A stretch of DNA of 5,824 nucleotides, from positions 1 to 5,824 of the forward strand of contig JADGRG010000646.1 in assembly GCA_017881145.1 (NCBI GenBank), read 5' to 3'. The DNA comes from Sandaracinaceae bacterium. Its GTDB lineage: Bacteria; Myxococcota_A; Polyangia; Polyangiales; JAFGIB01. The translations under genes and the position numbers were made by a program. Position 1 is the stretch's first letter. Each line of letters begins with the position of its first letter. The notes below the pieces were generated by a model, which was not told the origin of the DNA, did no database searches, and worked only from the letters and a program-made list of their open reading frames with translations. This document shows, piece by piece, positions 1-5,792 of this stretch.

Positions 1-692
1 ACGAACTGTTTCACGAGGGCGCCTCGAGCAACATGCTGCACTCTGGGCTTCCAGCTGTCCTTGAGCCGAATCACGAAGCGGACATCGTGCTCGCGGCAGT
101 CGCGAAGAAGCTTGAAGCTCGCGTACCCTAGGTCGAGAAGCACACCCAACCCTCGCCATGTCTGGTCGATCTCGAAATGGATGTTGTCGTGCTCGCGTGC
201 CGGACTCAGGTGATAGTCGATGGTGGTGCCAAGCCCAACGGAGAACCGCTTATGGATCTTCAGCGCAGCGTAGTCGCCGGCGCCCGGGTACTCTGCGAGC
301 AATGCTCGGTCGAGTTTCACGGTCGAGGAATCCACGATGTGCCAGTCGGTCACGTGCGCACCGAGCAGCCCCGGCAGGTCGCGCTTCATCGAGCCCGCGT
401 AGGCGAGCGCCAGTGCTCGGATCTCGACCATGATGGCTTCGAGCTCCTTGCCAAACCAGCCGTAGAATACGCCTCGAACCACGCGACTTGCGCCCGACTC
501 GAAGTACAGTCGCATAACGTCTGCTTGCCGTCCTCCGTATCCGGTCGCCGCCGCGACGATCATCGCGCGCAGCAGCCGCAACGCGTCGAGCTTCCGAGCT
601 CGTTGCTGAAACTTCGCGCTCTGAACGAGCTTCATGAGCACCTTGTCCGGCAAGATCGTCTCGAAGACCCGCTGTACGTCCGCGCCGCGCAT
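1..692 (-). CDS. IS4-family transposase, N-terminal 230 residues (partial, cut by window edge)
   Basis: This would catalyse cut-and-paste movement of the insertion sequence through a DDE (RNase H-fold) active site. Reading the minus strand from ATG at 692 gives 230 codons with no stop, leaving the frame open at base 1. The N-terminal part (about residues 1-110) is helical and basic. It is followed by VTDWHIVDSSTVKL, whose Asp121 fits the first catalytic aspartate of the IS4 group, and then by KIHKRFSVGLG (145-155). LLDLGYASFKLLRDC (185-199) follows, with Asp187 as the likely second catalytic aspartate, then VRFVIRLKDSW (204-214). The Y-R-E-K block with the catalytic glutamate would lie beyond the edge. 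GGAGGG sits 3 nt before the ATG and an in-frame TGA lies not far upstream, so this start is preferred, although an in-frame GTG at 725 is possible. Within view the gene is undamaged. Family assignment rests on motif recognition only. Confidence 0.88.
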   Translation of the reverse strand, partial: MRGADVQRVFETILPDKVLMKLVQSAKFQQRARKLDALRLLRAMIVAAATGYGGRQADVMRLYFESGASRVVRGVFYGWFGKELEAIMVEIRALALAYAGSMKRDLPGLLGAHVTDWHIVDSSTVKLDRALLAEYPGAGDYAALKIHKRFSVGLGTTIDYHLSPAREHDNIHFEIDQTWRGLGVLLDLGYASFKLLRDCREHDVRFVIRLKDSWKPRVQHVARGALVKQF

Positions 693-840
693 GAACCCTC
701 CGGGGTTTGCGCCGCACAAGATCACGTGGCTTCACCGCGAACAAGCTCAAATCGTGGCGTGCGCGCAAGCGATCGAAACTGCTGCGGTTTCCCTTATCAG
801 GACAGGCATGGGAGCGCCACAACGCTTGCGTGTAATGACA
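1..840 (-). mobile_element. IS4-type insertion sequence, 5' part (right end in window, rest beyond left edge)
   Basis: The element is defined by the leftward IS4-type transposase that runs off the window edge. Its outer end must lie between the transposase start (692) and the tetR stop (860), because that repressor is intact. My best guess for the tip is near 835-840, where the minus strand reads TGTCATTACACGC, but the matching terminal inverted repeat and the target duplication lie outside the window, so this is inference. A weak promoter candidate for the transposase sits inside the end on the minus strand: TTGTGG (822-817), an 18-nt spacer, then GATAAG (798-793). Positions 693-839 hold no other gene. 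Confidence 0.7.
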
Positions 841-859
841 AGGCGAAGCGCGATCACGA

Positions 860-1498
860 TCAGGACAACCAGTGAGCCGGATCACTCGACTCGTCCAGTG
901 CGACCAAGATCCGTAAGATGGCACGCTTGGCTCGGTCGATGTCCCAGCCGCCTTCGGGGTATTCGTTGGCCATCGAGATGCAGACCTGGTTGATGGCGGC
1001 GACGACTGCGCTGACCAGAATCGGATCGGGGGACGATCCGCCGGGGCGCGTGGAGGCTTTGGAGATCAGCCGGGCGAAGGTGGCCATGGCTTTGTCGCGC
1101 TGTTCAACTAGCGGCGAGTCCGGCGCGAACTGTTCGAGTAGGAGCACGCGCGCCAAGGCGCCTGCCTTGGCGTGCACCTGGATGTAGGCGTCTACGCCGG
1201 CTGCGGCGAGCTCGGCGCGGCTCTTGCGCGTGTCATCGGCCTCACGCTGCGTCCGCACGGCGCGCACTAGCATCTGCACCGAGTTGTCGAAGAGCGTGCG
1301 CAGCACGTCTTCCTTGGACCGGAAGCTCCGGTAGAAGGTGCGCCGCGAAACCTGAGCTGCTTCGAGGATGGCTTCGACGGAGGTCGCACCGTAGCCGCGC
1401 TCGCCGAAGACCTTGGCCGCTCCACGCAAGATACGCGTACGAACCGGATCGACCGGCACGGGCGCTTCAGCTGGCGCGGCGGGTTTGTCGCTCTGCAT
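860..1498 (-). CDS. TetR/AcrR-family transcriptional repressor
   Basis: This is a 212-residue one-component regulator, the usual length for TetR-family dimers that bind palindromic operators and release them on ligand binding. Residues 18-65 form the DNA-binding domain. VRTRILRGAAKVFGERGYGATSV is the typical first-helix region, and SVEAILEAAQVSRRTFYRSFRSKEDVL (about 40-66) is the helix-turn-helix plus helix 4. The rest is the divergent ligand and dimer domain, so no ligand can be named. The start is uncertain: ATG at 1498 has no close ribosome-binding site, and GGAGAA (1522-1517) is 18 nt upstream. An in-frame TTG at 1504 would shorten that to 12 nt and add two residues. The gene is divergent from the membrane transporter at 1658, across a gap holding a palindrome at 1540-1557. 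It ends a few tens of bases before the IS element. Autoregulation and control of the transporter are inferred from this layout. Confidence 0.93.
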   Translation of the reverse strand: MQSDKPAAPAEAPVPVDPVRTRILRGAAKVFGERGYGATSVEAILEAAQVSRRTFYRSFRSKEDVLRTLFDNSVQMLVRAVRTQREADDTRKSRAELAAAGVDAYIQVHAKAGALARVLLLEQFAPDSPLVEQRDKAMATFARLISKASTRPGGSSPDPILVSAVVAAINQVCISMANEYPEGGWDIDRAKRAILRILVALDESSDPAHWLS

Positions 1499-1538
1499 GA
1501 CCAAGCTGCGCCGGGCTTCTCCGATGCGCAGGGTCGCA

Positions 1539-1567
1539 AGTATACACCATTGTCTACCCGATGTCTG
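1539..1567 (-). promoter_or_regulatory. Candidate sigma-70-type promoter of the tetR gene
   Basis: On the minus strand, CAGACA (1567-1562, four of six to TTGACA) is followed by a 17-nt spacer and TATACT (1544-1539, five of six to TATAAT). Transcription would start near 1532, giving a leader of about 35 nt to the ATG at 1498. The AT-rich -10 box stands out in GC-rich DNA. It is not experimentally supported. Confidence 0.6.
1540..1557. promoter_or_regulatory. Putative TetR operator palindrome
   Basis: The 18-bp sequence GTATACACCATTGTCTAC consists of two 7-bp half-sites, GTATACA and TGTCTAC, around a 4-bp centre (CCAT). They are inverted repeats with one mismatch. Size and geometry suit a TetR dimer. 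It overlaps the -10 box of the candidate tetR promoter and the -35 box of a weaker candidate promoter for the divergent transporter. Bound repressor would therefore be placed to block both. That the neighbouring regulator binds here is inference. Confidence 0.6.
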
Positions 1568-1577
1568 CTGCTCCAAT
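1550..1577 (+). promoter_or_regulatory. Weak candidate promoter for the divergent transporter gene
   Basis: On the plus strand, TTGTCT (1550-1555) and TCCAAT (1572-1577) each match four of six consensus positions, with a 16-nt spacer. A start near 1584 would leave a leader of about 75 nt before the ATG at 1658. The -35 box overlaps the palindrome at 1540-1557. The match is poor enough that it may be chance. Confidence 0.22.
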
Positions 1578-1657
1578 CCGCGCGTTTCCCGGCATTCTTG
1601 CGGCGCTTGCGAGATTCTGGCGGCGGCCAAAAGCACCCCGCTACGATCCGCCCTGCG

Positions 1658-3046
1658 ATGCCGTCTGCGCTCAAAGCCTTGATCGACCTGCAAAAGGACG
1701 AACTGCGGCGCTCGCTGCGCCTCTTTGCCTGCTTCTTCTTGTCGATCACGACCTTCTGGATCCTCAAGCCGCTCAAGAAGGCGTTCTTCGTCCGCTACTA
1801 CGACCAGGACGGGCTCTCGCTGCTCTCGCTGCACCTGCCGGCTGCGCACGCCGAGCTCCTGGCCAAGCTCTTGAACCTCGGACTCGGCTGCATTGCCGCC
1901 CTGCTCTTCAGCACGCTGGCGCGTCGCTTCCGACGAGCAGCCTTGATCTGCCTCTTCTGCGCGTTCTTCATCGCCTGCTTTGCCGGATTCTCGTTGCTTC
2001 TCATGCAGCCGTCAGCGGCGGTGGTGTGGTCGTTCTACCTGACCTCCGACCTCTACAGCACGCTGATGGTCGCCGCGCTCTTCGTCTTCTTGAACGACAC
2101 CGTCACGCCTGAGAGCGCGAAGCGCAGCTACGGGCTGGTCGGTCTGGGCGCGGTGCTGGGCGGCGTGGTCGGCAGTCAGGGTGTCTCTGCGCTGATCGGC
2201 ACGCTCTCCCCGCGCACTTGGATGGGCATCTGCGCGGTTCTGACTGCGACCGTGGCGCTGGTCGCGCTGCGCACGCCGCGCGCCAGCTGTGTGCCGGAGC
2301 AGCCCGGTGGCGAGGCGACGAGCCCCGCAAGCGCCAGCACCACGCGACCTGCCAAACCCGAGCGAAACGCCTCGGGCGTCTCCTACCTCGCTTGCCTGGC
2401 AGGCCTCGTCGGCATCTACGAGATCGTCTCGACCATCCTCGATTTCCAGTTCACTGCCACGGTCTCGCACTTCCTCGATGGTGCGGCGATCGGCCGACAA
2501 GTCAGCCGCGCCTTCGCGCTCATGAATGCGACCGCGCTCTTCGTCCAGCTCTTCGTCACCAGCGCGCTCATGCGAAGACGCGGTGTGCAGAGCGCGCTCC
2601 TGGTGCTGCCTCTGACCATGCTCCTGGCCTCGCTCGGCGTCATGGCGCTGCCCGTCTTATCCATGGCGAGCCTCATCCCCGCGCTGGACTCTGGCTTTGC
2701 CTACTCGATCCACCAGAGCGCCAAGGAATCACTCTACGTCCCGCTGGCGAGCCACGAGAAGTACGGCGCCAAAGCGTTCGTAGACGTGTTCGTGATGCGC
2801 GGCGCCAAAGCCATCGGTGTGCTGCTCACGCTCGGCATCAGCGCGCTGGTGCAAGACTTCTCGGCGGTGCGCTGGCTCTCGCTGGTCACCATCGCGCTTC
2901 TGGTGCCCTGGACATTCCTGCTGCGACACGCTGGACGCCGCTTTCAAAGCCTTTCGGCAGAGCCCGACCTGGCTCGCCCGGTGCCGCCCGCAGCGCCGCT
3001 GCAGGTGCCGGCGGCAGTGGGACTGCCTCCAAGCGCGGCACATTAG
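1658..3046 (+). CDS. NTT/Tlc-like (ATP/ADP antiporter-type) polytopic membrane transporter
   Basis: This is a 462-residue inner-membrane protein with about 11-12 hydrophobic segments, near residues 20-37, 70-87, 94-115, 121-145, 157-180, 188-204, 241-262, 288-304, 310-335, 383-399 and 405-423. A hydrophilic loop at 205-240 splits it into two halves, as in MFS-type carriers. Features recalling the ATP/ADP translocase (NTT, TLC; Npt1/Npt2-like) group are the N-terminal KPLKKAFFVRYYD (37-49), RSYGLVGLGAVLGGVVGSQG (156-175), STILDFQF (258-265) and SIHQSAKESLYVP with AKAFVDVFVMRGAKAIG (350-387). That family exchanges or imports nucleotides, but the substrate here cannot be read from sequence and a plain MFS-like role is possible. 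The C-terminal tail (about 435-460) is proline-rich. ATG at 1658 is chosen because hydrophobic, family-like sequence begins just after it; no strong ribosome-binding site is visible, and the frame is open upstream to an ATG at 1550, which overlaps the operator. The gene is divergent from tetR. Confidence 0.82.
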   Translation: MPSALKALIDLQKDELRRSLRLFACFFLSITTFWILKPLKKAFFVRYYDQDGLSLLSLHLPAAHAELLAKLLNLGLGCIAALLFSTLARRFRRAALICLFCAFFIACFAGFSLLLMQPSAAVVWSFYLTSDLYSTLMVAALFVFLNDTVTPESAKRSYGLVGLGAVLGGVVGSQGVSALIGTLSPRTWMGICAVLTATVALVALRTPRASCVPEQPGGEATSPASASTTRPAKPERNASGVSYLACLAGLVGIYEIVSTILDFQFTATVSHFLDGAAIGRQVSRAFALMNATALFVQLFVTSALMRRRGVQSALLVLPLTMLLASLGVMALPVLSMASLIPALDSGFAYSIHQSAKESLYVPLASHEKYGAKAFVDVFVMRGAKAIGVLLTLGISALVQDFSAVRWLSLVTIALLVPWTFLLRHAGRRFQSLSAEPDLARPVPPAAPLQVPAAVGLPPSAAH

Positions 3047-3169
3047 AGCTGCAAAGCCCCGTGCTCGGCGCGCTCGCCAGCTTCATCAGCCATTGACCTG
3101 TGCCGACACGCGAACGCACTCCAGTTGATGGTGGCGAGCACCCGACGCAATGGCGGTGTCACTACCCAT
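3047..3169. other. Convergent intergenic gap with weak hairpin, possible bidirectional terminator
   Basis: The transporter gene and the acyl-CoA dehydrogenase gene end towards each other here. The only local hairpin I find is GCT-c-GGCG (3063-3070), loop CGCT, then CGCC-AGC (3075-3081), a 7-bp stem with one bulged base. No run of T follows on either strand, so intrinsic termination is doubtful. A 7-bp inverted pair GCCATTG (3089-3095) and CAATGGC (3148-3154) is spaced too widely to be a classic terminator. No coding sequence is supported. Confidence 0.25.
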
Positions 3170-4963
3170 TCAGAACACGAAGCCGTCTTCGGCGATCTCC
3201 ATCACGCTCTGCTTGCCGGCGCGGATCGCTTCGGCGTGCGCTTCGATGCGGGGCAACATGCGCGTGTAGTAGAAGCGCGCAGTCTGCAGCTTCGAGGTGT
3301 AGAACTTGTCTCCCGCCGCACCGGCCGAGAGCTTCTGCTGCGCAACCTGCGCCATCTGCGCCCAGAAGTAGGCGACGCAGACGTAGCCCGAGATCATCAG
3401 GTAGTCGAACGCAGCCGCGGCGGGCTCTTCCGGATCGGACTTCGAGCGCTCGGCGATCTGTGCGGTGATGGTGTTCCAGGTGGCGCTCGCCTTGCGCAGT
3501 TGCTGGTTGATTTCGGCGAGCGTCGGAACGGCGTCGAGCTCTTTGCAGAGCTTCTCGATGCGCGCTTGCATCAGCCCGAGCAGCACGCCGTTGGTGCCCA
3601 GAACCTTGCGGCGCAGCAGATCGTTGGCCTGGATGCCGTTGGTGCCTTCGTAGATCGACGCTATGCGGCAATCGCGCATGTATTGCTCGACGCCCGTCTC
3701 GCGAATGTAGCCGGCGCCGCCGAATACTTGCATGCCCCAGTAGGTGGCCTCGAAGCCAGCTTCGGTGACGAAGCCTTTGGTGATGGGAATGAGCAGCGCG
3801 AGCAGCTGTTCGGCCTGTTTCTGCTCTTCACCCTGCCCGTGCTGCGCCAGGTCGATCTGCAACGAGGCGAAGTAGGCCAGCGCACGGCAGCCTTCGGTGA
3901 TGGCCTTCTGCGTGAGCAACATGCGACGCACGTCGGGGTGCACGATGATCGGGTCAGCACGCTTGTCCGGCGCTTTGGCGCCAGTCGGAGCGCGCATCTG
4001 CAAGCGCTCGAGCGCATAGGGCGCAGCGGCCTGCAGCGAGCGCTCGGCTTGGCTGAGACCGTGCAACGCAACGTCGAGGCGCGCGTAGTTCATCATGGTG
4101 AACATGCAGGCGAGGCCGCCGTTGGGCGGGCCGATCAGGAAGCCCTTGGAGTCTTCGAAGTTGAGCACGCAGGTGGGCGAGGCCTTGATGCCCATCTTCT
4201 TCTCTACCGATGCGCAGATTACGTTGTTGGCCGCGCCGGGCTTGCCGTCGGCGGTGGGCAGGAACTTCGGCACCAGGAACAAGGAGATGCCCCTCGGCCC
4301 CGCGGGCGCACCCGGCAAGCGTGCCAGCACCAAGTGCACGATGTTTTCAGTGATGTCCTGGTCACCGTGGCTGATGAAGATCTTCGTGCCTGAAATCGTG
4401 TAGCTGCCATCGGCGTTGGGCTCGGCCTTGGAGCTGACCAGGCCGACGTCCGAGCCCGCCTGCGGCTCGGTCAAACACATCGTACCCGACCACTCCGCGC
4501 TGATCAGCTTGGGCAGATACGCTTGCTTGAGCTCCTCGGAGCCGTGCGCGTCGAGGGCGTGGACCGCACCCAGCGTCAGACCTCCGCACATGCGCCACGC
4601 CAGGCAGGCGGTCGCAGCCATCTCGTCGAAGACCAGCTCGAGGCTCGGCGGCAGACCCTGTCCGCCGTACTTCGGATCCGCACCCATCGCACCCCACTGG
4701 CCAGCGCTGTACGCGTGGTGGGCTTCCTTGAAGCCAGGCGCGGTGTGCACCACGCCATCCTTCAGCTTCGTGCCGTACTCGTCGCCCACCTGGTTGAGCG
4801 GCGCGACCACCGTCTCGCAGAACTTCGCGGCCTCCTGCAGCACCGCCTCGACCACGTCCTGGGTGGCGTCTGTAAAACCCGCTGCTTGGTAGTGTCTCTC
4901 GGCGCCAAACACCTCGAAGAGCAGGAAGCGGATGTCGCGCAGCGGTGCTTTGTAGGTCGGCAT
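3170..4963 (-). CDS. Acyl-CoA dehydrogenase, FadE5/DmdC-like 600-residue class with C-terminal extension
   Basis: This is a 597-residue cytoplasmic FAD enzyme that would form the alpha-beta double bond of an acyl-CoA and pass electrons to electron-transfer flavoprotein. Residues 1-10 (MPTYKAPLRD) are the characteristic opening of this long class. The N-terminal helical domain reaches about 155. The middle beta domain contains TMCLTEPQAGSDVG (161-174), close to the first family signature, and SGTKIFISHGD (191-201). The C-terminal helical domain has QVFGGAGYIRETGVEQYMRD (412-431), with Gln427 where the usual pattern has Arg or Lys, and then SIYEGTNGIQANDL (436-449). Glu439 is the likely catalytic base. 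Residues about 470-592 form the extra C-terminal domain of the class. The start at 4963 has AGGGA 5 nt upstream (4973-4969). The open frame continues to 5266, but that extension is low-complexity and repeat-bearing and is not family-like. The exact substrate (fatty acyl-CoA or methylmercaptopropionyl-CoA) cannot be told. No other beta-oxidation gene adjoins it. Confidence 0.96.
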   Translation of the reverse strand: MPTYKAPLRDIRFLLFEVFGAERHYQAAGFTDATQDVVEAVLQEAAKFCETVVAPLNQVGDEYGTKLKDGVVHTAPGFKEAHHAYSAGQWGAMGADPKYGGQGLPPSLELVFDEMAATACLAWRMCGGLTLGAVHALDAHGSEELKQAYLPKLISAEWSGTMCLTEPQAGSDVGLVSSKAEPNADGSYTISGTKIFISHGDQDITENIVHLVLARLPGAPAGPRGISLFLVPKFLPTADGKPGAANNVICASVEKKMGIKASPTCVLNFEDSKGFLIGPPNGGLACMFTMMNYARLDVALHGLSQAERSLQAAAPYALERLQMRAPTGAKAPDKRADPIIVHPDVRRMLLTQKAITEGCRALAYFASLQIDLAQHGQGEEQKQAEQLLALLIPITKGFVTEAGFEATYWGMQVFGGAGYIRETGVEQYMRDCRIASIYEGTNGIQANDLLRRKVLGTNGVLLGLMQARIEKLCKELDAVPTLAEINQQLRKASATWNTITAQIAERSKSDPEEPAAAAFDYLMISGYVCVAYFWAQMAQVAQQKLSAGAAGDKFYTSKLQTARFYYTRMLPRIEAHAEAIRAGKQSVMEIAEDGFVF

Positions 4964-4980
4964 GGGGTTCCCTAAATCTA

Positions 4981-5006
4981 CGCCGAGAGCCGAAGGCTGC
5001 TCGGCG
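4981..5006 (-). repeat. Compact 11-bp hairpin just upstream of the dehydrogenase ribosome-binding site
   Basis: CGCCGAGAGCC (4981-4991), a three-base loop (4992-4994), GGCT (4995-4998), one bulged G (4999) and CTCGGCG (5000-5006) form an 11-bp GC-rich stem-loop. In the dehydrogenase leader the loop reads UUC. The hairpin ends 7 nt before the AGGGA ribosome-binding site. It is followed on that strand by TAGATTTA, which is only a poor U-tract. It could be a terminator-like or translation-controlling structure, or one unit of a dispersed repeat. Confidence 0.6.
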
Positions 5007-5045
5007 GCTATGTCACTACCCCCGACCAGCCTTCGGCTCTCGGCG
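4981..5045. repeat. Perfect 19-bp inverted repeat with 27-nt spacer
   Basis: CGCCGAGAGCCGAAGGCTG (4981-4999) is the exact reverse complement of 5027-5045. Each arm also contains its own small palindrome, AGCC-NNN-GGCT. Pairing of the two arms excludes the compact hairpin at 4981-5006 and the 9-bp pair at 5023-5062, because it uses the same bases. A perfect 19-bp match at this distance is not expected by chance. Confidence 0.9.
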
Positions 5046-5052
5046 GGTATGT
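4983..5052 (-). repeat. Two tandem REP-like units, 39-nt pitch
   Basis: On the minus strand, units at 5052-5022 and 5013-4983 both read ACATA-S-CCGCCGAG followed by the palindrome AGCC-NNN-GGCT, where NNN is GAA in the first and TTC in the second. The shared head is 13 of 14 identical. The second unit has one extra C before the palindrome. The head-plus-palindrome architecture resembles short repetitive extragenic palindromes, but whether copies exist elsewhere in the genome cannot be seen here. Confidence 0.5.
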
Positions 5053-5062
5053 GGGCTGGTCG
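5023..5062. repeat. 9-bp inverted repeat overlapping the 19-bp repeat
   Basis: CGACCAGCC (5023-5031) and GGCTGGTCG (5054-5062) are perfect reverse complements separated by 22 nt. Bases 5027-5031 are also part of the right arm of the 19-bp inverted repeat, so the two pairings compete. This pairing is compatible with the compact hairpin at 4981-5006. Confidence 0.6.
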
Positions 5063-5248
5063 AATCTCTACGCTGGACCGCGGACGATGACCAGAGGTTT
5101 TGTCGCTGGAAAACTGCCAGTTCTGCGGGTGCTTGCGCTCCACCCCAGACAAGCAGCGCAAAGCTCGGGCACAAGCGAGAACAGCGGCGCGCCGACCACG
5201 CCGAGACGTGGAGCTTCCGGCTCGAAAAGCGCCGCTCTGCGTGCGAGC

Positions 5249-5716
5249 ATGACGACCGCCATGCACCTACCTCCCTGCGGCCTGTATCGAACCACGGCTC
5301 CCATCGCGAGCATTCCTGCCGGTAGGCTCGTGTTCTTCCACAACCACGGCGACCCCGGACCCGGCTTGTATCTGCCCTCGGGCTGGAAGAAGAACCGTGT
5401 CCAGCTAGAGGCGCAGGGCGTCACGGTCGACGACCCAGCCCTGATCGCTGCGCTCGAACCGCTGCCTCCCGAAGGCTTCTACCGCGTCACCGAGCCGTTC
5501 TATTGCTGCGAGAAGCAGTGCCGAAGTTTCGAGGCCGAGATGCTGGTCGAGCTCGGCTACAACGCGCAGGGGCAGGCCATCGTGTTCGTGCCAGAGCTGG
5601 TCGATGGCATGCTGGCGAGCGCGAGCAGCGGGACCACGGTCGAGGCAGCCAGCCTTGCCAAGCTGAAGATGCTCAAGGTCGCCGTGGCCGACAACGCCGC
5701 AGGCGCGATGCACTGA
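5249..5716 (+). CDS. Conserved-looking small protein of unknown function with a Cys cluster
   Basis: This is a 155-residue soluble protein with no signal peptide or membrane segment. I do not recognise a named family. The sequence looks like a real folded protein: GLYRTTAPIASIPAGRLVFFHNHG (11-34), a Pro/Gly-rich turn with PGPGLYLPSGW (36-46), a central EGFYRVTEPFYCCEKQCRSFE (75-95) and VFVPELVDGML (112-122), then a helical, lysine-containing C terminus. Cys86, Cys87 and Cys91 form a tight cluster (CCEKQC), and His31 and His33 lie in the HNH triplet. Metal binding or redox chemistry is conceivable but unproved. I chose ATG at 5249; a second in-frame ATG at 5261 would give 151 residues and begins at the more protein-like MHLPPCGLYR. 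Neither has a clear ribosome-binding site. The frame is open back to 5051, but that stretch overlaps the repeats and looks noncoding. The gene is divergent from the dehydrogenase. Confidence 0.75.
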   Translation: MTTAMHLPPCGLYRTTAPIASIPAGRLVFFHNHGDPGPGLYLPSGWKKNRVQLEAQGVTVDDPALIAALEPLPPEGFYRVTEPFYCCEKQCRSFEAEMLVELGYNAQGQAIVFVPELVDGMLASASSGTTVEAASLAKLKMLKVAVADNAAGAMH

Positions 5717-5792
5717 GCGCGTCTGTCTGGGGCCGCTGACCCGGTGCCGACAGGGTCCCATCGCGTAACGCCCCGTAGCAGGAGTCGTAAGC
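5717..5792. other. Short downstream gap with weak inverted repeats
   Basis: After the stop at 5716 there is a 5-bp stem GACCC (5738-5742) with GGGTC (5753-5757) across a 10-nt loop, and a 6-bp inverted pair ACGCCC (5768-5773) with GGGCGT (5795-5800). Neither is followed by a T-run, so a terminator is not supported. Confidence 0.2.

Larger units (their letters stand above)
4964..5248. other. Divergent intergenic region between dehydrogenase and small unknown gene
   Basis: This 285-nt gap must serve the leftward dehydrogenase and the rightward small gene. Positions 4975-5073 are crowded with inverted and direct repeats, listed separately. Positions 5074-5248 show no repeat or convincing promoter to me, and the frames open across it give arginine- and serine-rich translations that look noncoding. 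I find no -35/-10 pair for either gene good enough to list. TAGATT (4980-4975, minus strand) resembles a -10 box, but would place the transcript start almost at the ATG. Confidence 0.6.

Noticed and set aside
177..875. Rightward 232-residue open frame across the IS element
   Set aside because: It is antisense to the IS4-type transposase, whose opposite-strand translation carries clear DDE motifs; the rightward translation has no family-like features.
250..924. Leftward 224-residue open frame overlapping both the transposase and tetR
   Set aside because: It is out of frame with both real genes, and its translation is extremely arginine-rich, typical of shadow frames in GC-rich DNA.
2218..3096. 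Rightward 292-residue open frame inside the transporter gene
   Set aside because: It overlaps the transporter in another frame; the translation is Arg/Ala/Gly-rich with no hydrophobic segments or motifs.
3125..4393. Rightward 422-residue open frame antisense to the dehydrogenase
   Set aside because: It lies fully opposite a confidently identified enzyme; long antisense frames are expected in GC-rich genes, and the translation shows no recognisable domain.
3157..5021. 11-nt direct repeat TGTCACTACCC at 3157-3167 and 5011-5021, flanking the dehydrogenase gene
   Set aside because: Chance 11-mer repeats are expected a few times in a window of this size, and there are no mobile-element features at either copy, so I do not treat it as a target duplication.
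5051..5248. N-terminal extension of the small unknown protein starting at 5051
   Set aside because: It begins inside the repeat module, lacks a ribosome-binding site and has a low-complexity Ser/Arg/Ala translation, unlike the protein from 5249 onward.
4964..5266. N-terminal extension of the dehydrogenase by 101 residues
   Set aside because: MPTYKAPLRD at 4963 is the usual family start and has a ribosome-binding site; the extension would run through the repeat module and is Arg/Ser-rich with no domain.
5405..5761. Leftward 118-residue open frame antisense to the small unknown gene
   Set aside because: Its translation is less protein-like than the rightward one and has no visible start signal; treated as a shadow.
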